Shown here: piece after piece, positions 1-8,668 of the stretch | How the letters are laid out: every line of letters starts with the position of its first letter | Position numbering within the stretch: the first letter of the stretch is position 1 | Origin: Methylobacterium cerastii | GTDB taxonomy: Bacteria; Pseudomonadota; Alphaproteobacteria; Rhizobiales; Beijerinckiaceae | Length of the DNA: 64,000 bases | NCBI RefSeq assembly: GCF_022179125.1 | Contig: NZ_BPQG01000025.1 | Coordinates: forward strand, 1-64,000 | Direction: 5' to 3' | Translations under genes and position numbers: made by a program | Notes under the pieces: model-generated | Told to the model about the DNA's origin: nothing | What the model saw: the letters and a program-made list of their open reading frames with translations, nothing else | The model's database searches: none

Positions 1-93
1 GTCCGCCTCTGCCGTCCGCCTTTGCGGCCGCGACGGTCAACGCCGCAACCGGCGCATCGGCACCCTCGCGCCGGCCCGTTCACGCGGGCGACC

Positions 94-1080
94 TTAAGGC
101 TGCACCTCGGGCGAGCCTTCGGGGCCAGCTGGCCCGTCCATCAGCGGATGGAGGTCGCGCACCATGGACTTGAGGCGGTCGTCGAGGACGTGCGTGTAGA
201 TCTGCGTCGTCGAGATGTCGGCGTGGCCGAGCAACTCCTGCACGATCCTGAGGTCGGCGCCGTTGTGCAGCAGGTGGCTCGCGAAGGCGTGGCGCAGCAC
301 GTGCGGGCTGACCTTGTCGGCGCGAAGGCCTGCCGCCTCCGCCGCCGCCTTCAGGTCGCGGGCGAAGGCCTGGCGGGTGAGGTGGCCGCTCTCGCTGTCG
401 GCGGGAAACAGCCATGGCGACTCGCCCGGCGAGGCGGCGAGATGCCCGCGCATCGCGTCGCGCGCCAGCTCGGTCAGCGGCACCAGGCGCTCGCGCCCGC
501 CCTTGCCGCGGACCACGAGGTAGCGCTCGCGAGTGGACGCCGCCGAGCGCGGCAGCGCGATCAGCTCGGAGACGCGCAGGCCTGTGGCGTAGAGCAGTTC
601 GAGCAGGCACAGCATCCGCCGCGCCCGGCGGGCCGGACCTTTCGCCTCGGCCGCATCCGCCGCGTCGGCCTGCGCGCGCGCCACCGCGAGCAGCCGGTCG
701 ACCTCGGCCACCGAGAGCACCTTCGGCAGCGTGCGGCCCCGGCGCGGGCCGGCGAGCGGCGCGCTCGGGTCGGATTCGGCCATGCCCTCGGCGTAGAGGA
801 ACTTGTGGAAGCCGCGGATGCAGGACAGCCGGCGCGCGGCCGACGCCGGCTTCAGGCCCCGCGGCTCGAGGGAGGCCACGTAGGCGCGAAGGCCCGCCGC
901 CTCGATCTCGGCGAGGTCGAGACCTTCGTCGGCCAGGTAGCCGAAATAGTCGTCGAGGTCGCGCCGGTAGGCCTCGAGGGTGTTCTTCGCGGCCCCGCGC
1001 TCGGCGGCCAGCATGTCCAGGTAGGCCGCGATCTCGGGGGGCGTGCGCGGTTCGGGCTCGGGCGGGCGCGCCCGCCTCAC
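94..1080 (-). CDS. xerD: Tyrosine recombinase XerD
   Basis: This is a tyrosine site-specific recombinase of the XerC/XerD type, which resolves chromosome dimers at dif with FtsK. An N-terminal SAM-like DNA-binding domain (starting near EIAAYLDMLAAERG) is followed by the catalytic domain. The catalytic residues are visible: Arg in TGLRVSEL, Lys in GKGGRER, His and Arg in HVLRHAFASHL, the second His in LLGHADIST and the nucleophile Tyr in IYTHV. I chose the GTG at 1080 because it gives 328 residues, normal for XerD, and overlaps the stop of the upstream small gene as GTGA. The open frame continues to 1323, but that extension has no domain character. XerC cannot be excluded from sequence alone; the domain order and absence of a partner favour XerD. 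Confidence 0.88.
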   Translation of the reverse strand: MRRARPPEPEPRTPPEIAAYLDMLAAERGAAKNTLEAYRRDLDDYFGYLADEGLDLAEIEAAGLRAYVASLEPRGLKPASAARRLSCIRGFHKFLYAEGMAESDPSAPLAGPRRGRTLPKVLSVAEVDRLLAVARAQADAADAAEAKGPARRARRMLCLLELLYATGLRVSELIALPRSAASTRERYLVVRGKGGRERLVPLTELARDAMRGHLAASPGESPWLFPADSESGHLTRQAFARDLKAAAEAAGLRADKVSPHVLRHAFASHLLHNGADLRIVQELLGHADISTTQIYTHVLDDRLKSMVRDLHPLMDGPAGPEGSPEVQP

Positions 1081-1229
1081 CGAGCGCCCGGCTGGAGCTT
1101 CGAGGCGGGGATGGCGACGCTCATCTCCCGCGGCGTCGGCGTCACGAAGGTCGCGAGCGCGAACATGCCGGCGAAGACGAGGCCTGCCAGGATCGCGAGG
1201 GTGGCGAAGAAACGAAACAGGGTCGGCAC
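1077..1229 (-). CDS. Small membrane protein overlapping xerD
   Basis: A 50-codon frame starts at GTG 1229 and stops at 1077-1079, overlapping the xerD GTG start in a GTGA arrangement. The product starts VPTLFRFFATLAILAG and has one hydrophobic segment at about residues 5-28, then a short polar tail ending LQPGAR. The overlap suggests translational coupling with xerD. I do not recognise a named family and no function is assigned. The single membrane span and the exact overlap are the reasons to call it real. Confidence 0.55.
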   Translation of the reverse strand: MPTLFRFFATLAILAGLVFAGMFALATFVTPTPREMSVAIPASKLQPGAR

Positions 1230-1549
1230 AGGGGGCGAACCTCGGGGCACGCGGACGCAAGGGTACGTGGGCCGCAGCGGGAACGGTGCGTGTTTTGCGC
1301 TGCGGCACCTCGGGTTGCACCACGCCGCCGCGGCGCTGGCAAGGCCCGCGGAGACACAGCGCGCGCGCGATTCGCGGAGACCACGCGGCGAACGCGCCTG
1401 CCCCGAGATACCGGGGGGCAGGGGGACAGGGAGGCGGGCCGCATGGGTGATAACCCCTCGGACTTGGTATATGACCCGGGGCTTCGCCGCCTGCGCGCCC
1501 GCACCCGCCGATCCGCCCGTCCGTTGCCAGCTATGCCGAGCCCCTTCAG
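1230..1549. other. Intergenic region between xerD group and aroK
   Basis: This 320-bp gap separates the leftward xerD group from rightward aroK, so promoters for both should lie here. A TATATG box is visible at 1468-1473 but I found no convincing -35 partner 16-18 bases upstream. No RNA gene or repeat was recognised. Confidence 0.4.
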
Positions 1550-2155
1550 ATGACCACGCCCGAGCCGACGGGCGATCCGATCGAAGCGCGCCTGCGCCGG
1601 GCCCTCGGCTCGCGCTCGATCGTGCTCGTCGGCCTGATGGGGGCGGGCAAGAGCACCGTCGGCCGACGCCTGGCGAGTCGCCTGGGCCTGATCTTCAAGG
1701 ACGCCGACATCGAGATCGAGGCGGCCGCCGGGCTGACCATCCCCGACATCTTCGCGATCTACGGCGAGCCGAGTTTTCGCGACGGCGAGGAGCGGGTGAT
1801 CTCGCGCCTGCTGCGGGCGGGGCCGCTGGTGCTGGCCACCGGCGGCGGCGCGTTCATGCGCGAGACGACCCGGGCGCGGATCGCGGAATCGGGCGTCTCG
1901 GTCTGGCTGAAGGCCGAGCTCGACGTCCTGATGCGGCGCGTGCGCAAGCGCGGCAACCGCCCGCTGCTCCAGACCGAGGACCCGGAGCGGACCATGCGCG
2001 ACCTGATGGACCTGCGCCATCCGGTCTACGCCGGCTCCGACGTGACCGCGCTGTCCCGCGACGTCGCCCACGACCGCGTCGTGCAGGACGTGCTCGACGC
2101 CCTCGACGCCTACCTCAACCCGCCCGACGAGAGCCGCGCGGTCGCCGCGCAGTGA
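1550..2155 (+). CDS. aroK: Shikimate kinase
   Basis: This enzyme phosphorylates shikimate to shikimate 3-phosphate in the cytoplasmic aromatic amino acid pathway. The 201-residue protein has the Walker A loop GLMGAGKST at residues 28-36, the DADIE segment (about 51-55) that binds Mg and shikimate, a glycine triplet in ATGGGAF near 97-102, and the lid arginine in GNRPLL near 137. The first 20 residues are an extension before the P-loop domain, common in alphaproteobacteria. aroB begins 7 bases after the stop, so the two are almost certainly one operon, catalysing two steps of the same pathway. Confidence 0.95.
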   Translation: MTTPEPTGDPIEARLRRALGSRSIVLVGLMGAGKSTVGRRLASRLGLIFKDADIEIEAAAGLTIPDIFAIYGEPSFRDGEERVISRLLRAGPLVLATGGGAFMRETTRARIAESGVSVWLKAELDVLMRRVRKRGNRPLLQTEDPERTMRDLMDLRHPVYAGSDVTALSRDVAHDRVVQDVLDALDAYLNPPDESRAVAAQ

Positions 2156-2162
2156 ACCCCGC

Positions 2163-3281
2163 ATGACCGATCCGCTCACCGTCCACGTCCCCCTCGACCA
2201 GGGGCGCGACTACGACATCCTGATCGGCCGCGGCCTGATCGCCGGCGCCGGCGCCCGCGTCGCGGCTTTGGGCGGCAAGGCGGCGGTGATCGTCAGCGAC
2301 GAGACCGTGGCGTCGCTCTACGGCGACGCCTTGCGCGCGAGCCTGGAGGACGCGGGCCTGCGCTCGGGCCTCGTCGCGGTGGCGCCGGGCGAGGCCTCGA
2401 AATCCTACGCGACCTATGCCGCGGTCTGCGACGGCCTGCTGGCGCACAAGGTCGAACGCGGCGACCTCGTGGTGGCGCTCGGCGGCGGGGTGGTCGGCGA
2501 CCTCGCGGGCTTCGCCGCGGCGACCCTGCGGCGCGGCGTGCGCTTCGTGCAGGTGCCGACGAGCCTGCTCGCCCAGGTCGATTCCTCCGTCGGCGGCAAG
2601 ACCGGGATCAACTCGCCGCTCGGCAAGAACCTGATCGGCGCGTTCCACCAGCCCCGCCTCGTGCTGGCCGACACGGCCACCCTCGACACGCTCTCGGAGC
2701 GCGAGATGCGGGCGGGCTACGCCGAGGTCGCCAAGTACGGCCTCATCGCCGACGCCGGGTTCTTCGACTGGTGCGAGGCCCATTGGCGCGGGATCTTCTC
2801 CGGCGGCCCGGAGCGCGACGAGGCGGTGGCGATCTGCTGCCGCGCCAAGGCCGGCGTCGTGGTCCGCGACGAGCGCGAGGACGGCGAGCGCGCGCTCTTG
2901 AACCTCGGCCACACCTTCGGCCACGCGCTGGAGCGGCTTACGGGCTACGAGTCCGCCCGCCTCGTCCACGGCGAGGGCGTCGCGATCGGCTTGGCGCTGG
3001 CCTTCCGCTTCTCGGCCCGCCTCGGCCTGTGCCCCGGCCAGGATGCCGGCCGCGTCGCCAACCACCTCGCGCTCGCCGGCCTGCCGACCACGCTCCAGGC
3101 CGTGCCCGGCGGCTGCGGCGACGCCGACGCGCTGCTCGACGCCATGGCCCAGGACAAGAAGGTGAAGGACGGCGCGCTGACCTTCATCCTCGCCCGCGGC
3201 ATCGGCCAGAGCTTCATCGCCCCGGGGATCGAGACCAACGCGGTGCGGGCGTTCCTGCAGGACGAGCTGGGGGCGGCGTGA
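2163..3281 (+). CDS. aroB: 3-dehydroquinate synthase
   Basis: AroB converts DAHP to 3-dehydroquinate using NAD and a divalent metal. At 372 residues it has the usual family length. The NAD-binding stretch GGGVVGDLAGF lies near residue 107 and the substrate loop SSVGGKTG near 141. The metal ligands are the Glu of AEVAKYG, the His of LGHTFGHALE and the His of LVHGEGVAIG. It follows aroK by 7 bases, the classical aroK-aroB arrangement. The ATG at 2163 fits the family start. Confidence 0.96.
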   Translation: MTDPLTVHVPLDQGRDYDILIGRGLIAGAGARVAALGGKAAVIVSDETVASLYGDALRASLEDAGLRSGLVAVAPGEASKSYATYAAVCDGLLAHKVERGDLVVALGGGVVGDLAGFAAATLRRGVRFVQVPTSLLAQVDSSVGGKTGINSPLGKNLIGAFHQPRLVLADTATLDTLSEREMRAGYAEVAKYGLIADAGFFDWCEAHWRGIFSGGPERDEAVAICCRAKAGVVVRDEREDGERALLNLGHTFGHALERLTGYESARLVHGEGVAIGLALAFRFSARLGLCPGQDAGRVANHLALAGLPTTLQAVPGGCGDADALLDAMAQDKKVKDGALTFILARGIGQSFIAPGIETNAVRAFLQDELGAA

Positions 3282-3361
3282 CGCGCCGCGCCGGGCCCGG
3301 CACCCTGCGTTAACCGTCCGGGCGCTATCCTGTCGGCCTCGCCGGGTCGGAAGCACTGCAC

Positions 3362-4621
3362 ATGCGCGCGTCATCGGGTATCGCCGTGCGCCCGGGCGGC
3401 GATGCGGACCTCCGGAGCCTCTTCACGGACGACGCACGCCTGCTGCGCTTCGCCCGGCTCGCGGCTGCCTTCCTCGCCCCCGTGACCCTCGTCCTCGCTT
3501 TCGCGGCCTGCGGCTTCGGTCCGGACCCACGGCACAACTGGCTTGGCGACGTCGTCGGCAGCGACCTCTCGCAGGTCTGGGTCGCCGGGGCGCGGGCGCT
3601 CGCAGGGCGCGCCGCCGAATCCTACGAGCTGGCGGTGCATCTCGCGAACCTCGCCGCCGCGTTCGGGCCGGAATGCCGCTTCGCGTGGCATTATCCCCCG
3701 GTCTTCCTGATTCCGGCGGCGGGGCTCGCCGCGCTCTCGCCGCAGGTCGCGATCCTCGCGTGGATGACGCTGTCGCTCGCCGTCTTCACCGCCGCCACGT
3801 TCGTCGCGACCGGGCGGCGCGACGCGGTGCTGATCGCGCTCGCCCACCCGTTGGTGTTCTGCAACCTCACATACGGCCAGAACGGTCTCATCACCGCGGG
3901 TCTGCTGACGCTCGGGGCGACGCTCGTCGATCGCCGTCCGTGGCTCGCAGGCCTGTGCTTCGGGCTGGTCGCGTACAAGCCGCAGCTCGCGGCCTTCGCG
4001 CCCGTCGTACTGCTCCTGACAGGACGCCGCGAGGCGCTCGCGGCCTGCCTCGGCACGGCGCTCGCCCTGTGCCTCGCCTCCGTCGCGCTCTTCGGTCTCG
4101 ACCCGTGGCGCAGTTTTCTCACGACGCTGTCTGAGACGGACCGGCTCCTCCTGCGGGATGCCGCCGCGGGCCTCGACATCAACTTCAGCGCCTTCGGCAC
4201 CATGCGCCTCGTCGGCGGCGGCATGTCTGCGGCATGGGCGTTCCAGGCCGGCGTCACCGGCGCGACCTTCGCCCTCGCGTGGCGGGTCTGGTCCCGCTGC
4301 GCGGACACGCACCTGCGCGCCGCGACCCTGCTCGCCTGCGTCCCGATGGCCTCGCTCTACCTGCCGATCTACGACCTCGCGCCGCTGATCCCGGCAACGA
4401 TCCTGCTCGCCATCGCAGCCCATCGCGCGGGTGGGCTTCGCGGCTACGAGCGGGGGTTGATGATCCTCGCGCCCCTCACCGCCGCGTTCCGGCCGCTCGT
4501 CAACGAGACCGGCATCCCGTTCGGCTTCCTCTTCGCCGCCGCGACCCTGCTCTGCGTCGCCGCGCGCGCCCTCCCGGCGATGCCGCCGCGCAAGGTCTCG
4601 ACGGTCGCGCACCCAGCCTGA
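3362..4621 (+). CDS. GT87-like (DUF2029) membrane protein
   Basis: The 419-residue protein is very hydrophobic with about ten membrane segments. It has the marks of the DUF2029/GT87 family of polyprenol-phosphate-sugar-dependent glycosyltransferases: an acidic SDLSQVWVAGARAL segment after the first membrane span, the aromatic WHYPPVFLI motif, YGQNGLIT and YKPQLA. Family members move mannose or arabinose in the periplasm from lipid carriers; the substrate here cannot be told. It starts 80 bases after aroB and is probably a separate function. A GC-rich hairpin follows at 4712-4746. Confidence 0.72.
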   Translation: MRASSGIAVRPGGDADLRSLFTDDARLLRFARLAAAFLAPVTLVLAFAACGFGPDPRHNWLGDVVGSDLSQVWVAGARALAGRAAESYELAVHLANLAAAFGPECRFAWHYPPVFLIPAAGLAALSPQVAILAWMTLSLAVFTAATFVATGRRDAVLIALAHPLVFCNLTYGQNGLITAGLLTLGATLVDRRPWLAGLCFGLVAYKPQLAAFAPVVLLLTGRREALAACLGTALALCLASVALFGLDPWRSFLTTLSETDRLLLRDAAAGLDINFSAFGTMRLVGGGMSAAWAFQAGVTGATFALAWRVWSRCADTHLRAATLLACVPMASLYLPIYDLAPLIPATILLAIAAHRAGGLRGYERGLMILAPLTAAFRPLVNETGIPFGFLFAAATLLCVAARALPAMPPRKVSTVAHPA

Positions 4622-4711
4622 CGGCGGAGCCGGCTCAGTCCCGCGGCGAGGCCGCGCCCGCGTGAATCTGCGGGGGGATGCGGGCAACGCCCGAGAAATC
4701 CCGTATGACGG

Positions 4712-4746
4712 GGCGGACCCCGCGCCGCGGTCGCGCGGGGTCCGCC
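4712..4746 (+). terminator. Strong GC-rich hairpin upstream of corC-like gene
   Basis: A perfect 13-bp inverted repeat (GGCGGACCCCGCG paired with CGCGGGGTCCGCC, 9-base loop) lies 91 bases after the GT87-like gene and 27 bases before the next ATG. No T-run follows, so it could be a terminator of the upstream gene, a leader hairpin of the downstream transporter, or both. Confidence 0.4.
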
Positions 4747-4773
4747 AACGCCTGGAACGCAAGCCTCCGAACC

Positions 4774-6072
4774 ATGGAAACCCACACCGACCTCTGGCTG
4801 GCCGCGAGCATCGTCGTGATCTCGCTGCTGCTCTCGGCCTTCTTCGCCGGCGCGGAGACCGCCTTCACCGCGGCCTCCCGCGCGCGGATGCACACGCTGG
4901 AGGAGGCGGGCGACGCCCGGGCCGGCATCGTCAACCGCATCCTGGCGATCCGCGAGCGCTTCATCGGCGCGATGCTGATCGGCTACAACATCGTCGCCAT
5001 CGGCGCCTCGGCCTTCATGACGAGCGTGCTGACCGCGATCTTCGGCAAGAGCGGCGTGATCTACGCCACCGTCGGCATGTCGGTGCTGGTCATCGTCTTC
5101 GCCGAGGTGCTGCCGAAGACCCTCGCCATCTCGAAGCCGGACAAGGCCGCCCTGCTGATGGCCCGCCCCGTCGCCTTCGCGGTGGCGGTGATGGGGCCGC
5201 CCGCGATCGCGATCGAGAGCCTGGTGCGGCTGATGCTGCGTCCGTTCGGCGTCACCATCGGCGACCACCAGTCGATCCTTTCGGCGACCGAGGAGATCCG
5301 CGGGCAGGTGGCGCTGCTGCACCGGGAGGGCGGCGTGGCCAAGGCCGAGCGCGACATGCTCGGCGGCCTGCTCGACCTCTCCGACCTCTCCGTCTCCGAG
5401 GTGATGGTCCACCGCACCAAGATGCGGATCATCAACGCCGACCTGCCCTCCGAGGAGATCGTGCGCGAGGTGCTGGCCTCGCCCTACACCCGGATGCCGC
5501 TGTGGCGCGGCACCACCGAGAACGTCGTCGGCGTGCTGCACGCCAAGGACCTGCTCCGGGCGCTGGACGCGGCCGGCGGCGACGCCTCCGGCCTCAAGGT
5601 CGAGGCGCTGGCGCTCGAGACCTGGTTCGTGCCCGACACCACGAGCCTGCGCGACCAGCTCAAGGCCTTCCTCTCGAAGAAGACCCACTTCGCCCTCGTC
5701 GTCGACGAGTACGGCGAGGTGATGGGCCTGATCACCCTGGAGGACATCCTCGAGGAGATCGTCGGCGACATCGCCGACGAGCACGACGTCACGGTCTCGG
5801 GCGTGCGGCCGCAGGGCGACGGCTCGGTCAACGCCGACGGCGGCGTCCCCATCCGCGACCTCAACCGGGCGATGGACTGGCACCTGCCGGACGAGGAGGC
5901 GACCACCATCGCCGGCCTCGTCATCCACGAGGCGCGCGCCATTCCCGACCAGGGAACCGCGTTCAACTTCCACGGCTTCCGCTTCCAGGTCCTGCGCAAG
6001 TCCAAGAACCGCATCACCACGTTGCGGATCACGCCGTTGGAGGCCGCCGGCAACAAGCGCGGCGACGGGTAA
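4774..6072 (+). CDS. HlyC/CorC-family (CNNM + CBS) transporter
   Basis: A 432-residue membrane protein. An N-terminal DUF21/CNNM domain has about four membrane segments and the signature FFAGAETAFTAASRARM. Then come paired CBS domains (VSEVMVHRTKM and HFALVVDEYGEVMGLITLEDILEEIVGDI) and a C-terminal CorC_HlyC domain ending near FQVLRKSKNRITTLRI. The family is linked to Mg/Co homeostasis and export. I placed the start at METHTDLWL (4774), directly before the first membrane span. The frame is open further upstream, but the GC hairpin sits in that part. It is often labelled haemolysin-like, but no haemolysin activity is implied. Confidence 0.88.
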   Translation: METHTDLWLAASIVVISLLLSAFFAGAETAFTAASRARMHTLEEAGDARAGIVNRILAIRERFIGAMLIGYNIVAIGASAFMTSVLTAIFGKSGVIYATVGMSVLVIVFAEVLPKTLAISKPDKAALLMARPVAFAVAVMGPPAIAIESLVRLMLRPFGVTIGDHQSILSATEEIRGQVALLHREGGVAKAERDMLGGLLDLSDLSVSEVMVHRTKMRIINADLPSEEIVREVLASPYTRMPLWRGTTENVVGVLHAKDLLRALDAAGGDASGLKVEALALETWFVPDTTSLRDQLKAFLSKKTHFALVVDEYGEVMGLITLEDILEEIVGDIADEHDVTVSGVRPQGDGSVNADGGVPIRDLNRAMDWHLPDEEATTIAGLVIHEARAIPDQGTAFNFHGFRFQVLRKSKNRITTLRITPLEAAGNKRGDG

Positions 6073-6128
6073 GGTATCAAAGCCTGAGCTGTCGCGAGGA
6101 TGCGCGACCGAGAGAGCCGAGCAAGAGG

Positions 6129-6157
6129 TTGAAGACAAAAAATGCCTAACCTATGAT
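6129..6157 (+). promoter_or_regulatory. Candidate housekeeping promoter for diguanylate cyclase
   Basis: TTGAAG at 6129-6134, a 17-base spacer and TATGAT at 6152-6157 form a good sigma-70-type promoter in an AT-rich patch. The predicted transcript has a leader of about 137 bases before the cyclase start at 6301. Confidence 0.5.
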
Positions 6158-6199
6158 AAGTCCGCTAGGTTTTATGTCGTCGTGGCAGAAGCTTTAGGC

Positions 6200-6221
6200 G
6201 TTATTTATCACCTCGAATAAC
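6200..6221. promoter_or_regulatory. AT-rich inverted repeat in the cyclase leader
   Basis: GTTATT (6200-6205) and AATAAC (6216-6221) are inverted repeats separated by 10 bases, inside the predicted leader of the diguanylate cyclase. It could be an operator or a weak hairpin. Base composition is clearly lower in GC than the flanking genes. Confidence 0.3.
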
Positions 6222-6300
6222 AATGTTGAAAATCTCGGGACGCAGGGGTGCAGAGGCAGTCCCGACCTCGGAGTGATCTGCGGGATACGGCAAGCCGTCC

Positions 6301-7494
6301 ATGCGTCTCGACATCCCGACCCTCCTGTTGGTGACGTTCGTCCTCACGTTCCTCGTGGGCGTGCTGTTCCTGCTCTCCTGGGTGCAGGCGCGCGGGACGC
6401 GCGCGCTTGCGATCTGGGGCGTCGCGCACCTCGGCGGCGCCGTCGCGTCCGGCGGGCTGGCGTTGCGCGGCATGATCCCCGATTGGGTCTCGATCGGCGT
6501 CGCCAACGCCGTCATGATCGCGGTGTACGGGCTGATCTGGAGCGGCGTGCGGGCTTTCGAGGGGCGGACGCTGCGCCTCGCCCTCCCGGTACTTGGCGGC
6601 GGTGTCTTCGCGGTGGCCTGCCTCGTGCCGGGCTTCTACGAGTCGATCGCGGCGCGGGTCGTCCTGGCCTCGTCCATCGCCGCCGGCTTCTGCGGGGCGA
6701 GCGCCTACGAAATCTGGCGCGGGCGCGCGGAACGGCTGGTGTCGCGCTATCCGGCGATGGTCCTGCTCTGCGCCTACGGGCTCTGCTACGCCATCCGGAT
6801 TCCCGCGGCGCTGATCGCTCCGCTTCCGACGGGACCCGACGCCCTGCAATCGCCCTGGGTGGCGATCCTGTGCTTTGCCGCGATGCTGTTCACGATCGCC
6901 ATCGCCTTCACGTTCATGGCGCTGACGAAGGAGCGGGCCGAGCGGTCGCAACGGCTCGCCGCGTCGATCGATCCGCTCACCGGCATCGCCAACCGCCGCG
7001 CCTTCGTCCGGGAGGCCGAGGCGCTGCTGGCGCGGCCATCGCCGGCTGCGCTGCTGCTGTTCGACCTCGACCACTTCAAGCGCGTGAACGACACCTACGG
7101 CCATGCGGTCGGCGACGGGGTGCTGGTGGCGTTCTGCGCCCTGGGACGGGCCCTGCTGCCAACGGAGCGGGTGTTCGGGCGCCTCGGCGGCGAGGAGTTC
7201 GCCTGCCTGATCCCGGTGGACGGTCCGGAGGAGGCGCGCCGGGTCGCGGTGCGGTTCGGCCGCGCCTTCGCCGCCCTGCGCCTGCCGACGCTGCCGAACC
7301 TTCGGGTCGGCGTCAGCATCGGCCTCGCGGTGAGCCGGCCCGGAGACGCGGATTTCGACGCCCTGATGCGCCGGGCCGACCTCGCGCTCTACCGCGCCAA
7401 GCACAACGGCCGCAGCCGCACGGAACTTGCCGACGTGGAGCTGCCGGACGCGCGCCCCGACCGGTCCAAGGCCTGGGCTCAGGCGGCCGAGTAG
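6301..7494 (+). CDS. Membrane diguanylate cyclase (GGDEF)
   Basis: A 397-residue protein with about six N-terminal membrane segments (residues 5-210) and a C-terminal GGDEF domain (about 220-390). The domain shows DPLTGIANRRAF, FDLDHFKRVND with the metal Asp, and an intact active site GGEEF near residues 297-301, so it should make cyclic di-GMP. The RxxD inhibitory site expected a few residues before GGEEF is absent, so product inhibition through that site is unlikely. The N-terminal domain resembles membrane sensor regions of other cyclases, but I could not name its ligand. Its stop overlaps the end of the convergent nitronate monooxygenase by 16 bases. Confidence 0.9.
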   Translation: MRLDIPTLLLVTFVLTFLVGVLFLLSWVQARGTRALAIWGVAHLGGAVASGGLALRGMIPDWVSIGVANAVMIAVYGLIWSGVRAFEGRTLRLALPVLGGGVFAVACLVPGFYESIAARVVLASSIAAGFCGASAYEIWRGRAERLVSRYPAMVLLCAYGLCYAIRIPAALIAPLPTGPDALQSPWVAILCFAAMLFTIAIAFTFMALTKERAERSQRLAASIDPLTGIANRRAFVREAEALLARPSPAALLLFDLDHFKRVNDTYGHAVGDGVLVAFCALGRALLPTERVFGRLGGEEFACLIPVDGPEEARRVAVRFGRAFAALRLPTLPNLRVGVSIGLAVSRPGDADFDALMRRADLALYRAKHNGRSRTELADVELPDARPDRSKAWAQAAE

Positions 7495-8470
7495 GCCGCG
7501 GCGCCGAGGCGCGTTCGCGCGGCGGCGTATTCGCGTTTGAGCCGTTCGACCAGTTCGGCCACGGGCGGCGCGTCTTCGATGGTCCCGACGCCCTGGCCGG
7601 CGCCCCACACGTCGCGCCACGCCTTCACCCGGCTGCTGCCGAAGTTCATCGCGCTCTTGTCGACCTGCGGAAGGCTGTCTGGATCGAGCCCGGCGGCGCG
7701 GATGCTCGGGCTGAGGTAGTTGCCGGGCACGCCCGTGAAGAACGGCGTGTAGAGGATGTCGGCCGCCGCGCTCCCGGCGATCATCGTCTTGTAGGTGTCG
7801 GCGGCGTTGGCCTCCGCCGTCGCGATGAAGCGGGTGCCCATGTAGGCGAGGTCGGCGCCCATCGCTTGCGCCGCGAGGATCGCGCCGCCCGTGGTGATCG
7901 CACCCGACAGGATGATCGGCCCGTCGTAGAACCGCCGCACCTCGCCGAGGAGGGCGAACGGGCTCAGGGTGCCGGCATGGCCGCCTGCGCCGGCGAGACC
8001 AGGATCAATCCGTCCACCCCCGCCTCCAGCGCCTTCTCGGCGTGGCGGACGGTGGTCACGTCGTGGAACACGACGCCGCCATAGCCATGGATCGGCCGCA
8101 CGACGTCGTCCGGCGCCCTGAGCGAGGTGATCACGATCGGAACCTGATGGGTGACGCAGGCGGCGACGTCCCGGGCGAGGCGGTCGTTCGAGGCGTGCAC
8201 GATCTGGTTGACCGCGAACGGCGCGATCGTCCGGGTCGGCTCCGCCGCCCGCGCCACGGCGAGCGTCGTGGTGATGCGCGTCAGCCAGGTATCGAGCAGT
8301 TCGGCCGGGCGGGCGTTCAGCGCCGGGAACGACCCGACGATGCCGGACAGGCATTGGGCGATCACGAGGTCGGGGCCGGACACGATGAACAGCGGCGCGG
8401 CGATCACCGGCAGCGCGAGCGTGCCGCGCAAAGCCGCCGGCAGGCGGTCGTCCGATGCGAGAGCCGTCAT
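7479..8470 (-). pseudogene. Nitronate monooxygenase, frameshifted
   Basis: This is an FMN-dependent TIM-barrel protein of the nitronate monooxygenase (2-nitropropane dioxygenase) family, split over two frames. The N-terminal half starts at ATG 8470 (MTALASDDRLPAALRG, then VIAAPLFIVSGPDLV) and runs in frame to GVDGLILVS, then hits a stop at 7964. The C-terminal half continues in another frame with GAGGHAGTLSPFALLGEV and runs to 7479. Inserting one base near 7996 restores the expected VSAGAGGHAG phosphate-binding motif and a protein of about 330 residues. The two halves abut without loss, so this is a recent one-base deletion or a sequencing error. A functional copy would oxidise alkyl nitronates. 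Confidence 0.8.
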
Positions 8471-8668
8471 GCGCCTGGTGCCTATCGATGTCCGATGCCG
8501 GATCAAGCGCCGAGGAGACGGCCCGTCAAGACCTCCGATTTCGCCGGTGTGACGGCGCGTACCGCGGGAGCCCGGAACCGGGGCGCGATCATGCTCTCCG
8601 CGATCACGCAGGGCATGGTCCGATTCCTGCTGACCGGACCGCAACCAGCCGAACCAGAGGATGCCGAC

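Noticed and set aside
1462-1474. aroK promoter with TATATG
   Set aside because: No -35 box at an acceptable distance was found, so it was left as an observation only.
22-2166. Very long open frames opposite or across xerD, aroK and other genes
   Set aside because: They are out-of-frame readings of GC-rich coding DNA, full of Arg, Ala, Pro and Gly, without domain motifs; the real genes cover the same DNA.
7160-7205. Inhibitory RxxD site of the diguanylate cyclase
   Set aside because: The residues before GGEEF do not contain RxxD at the required distance.
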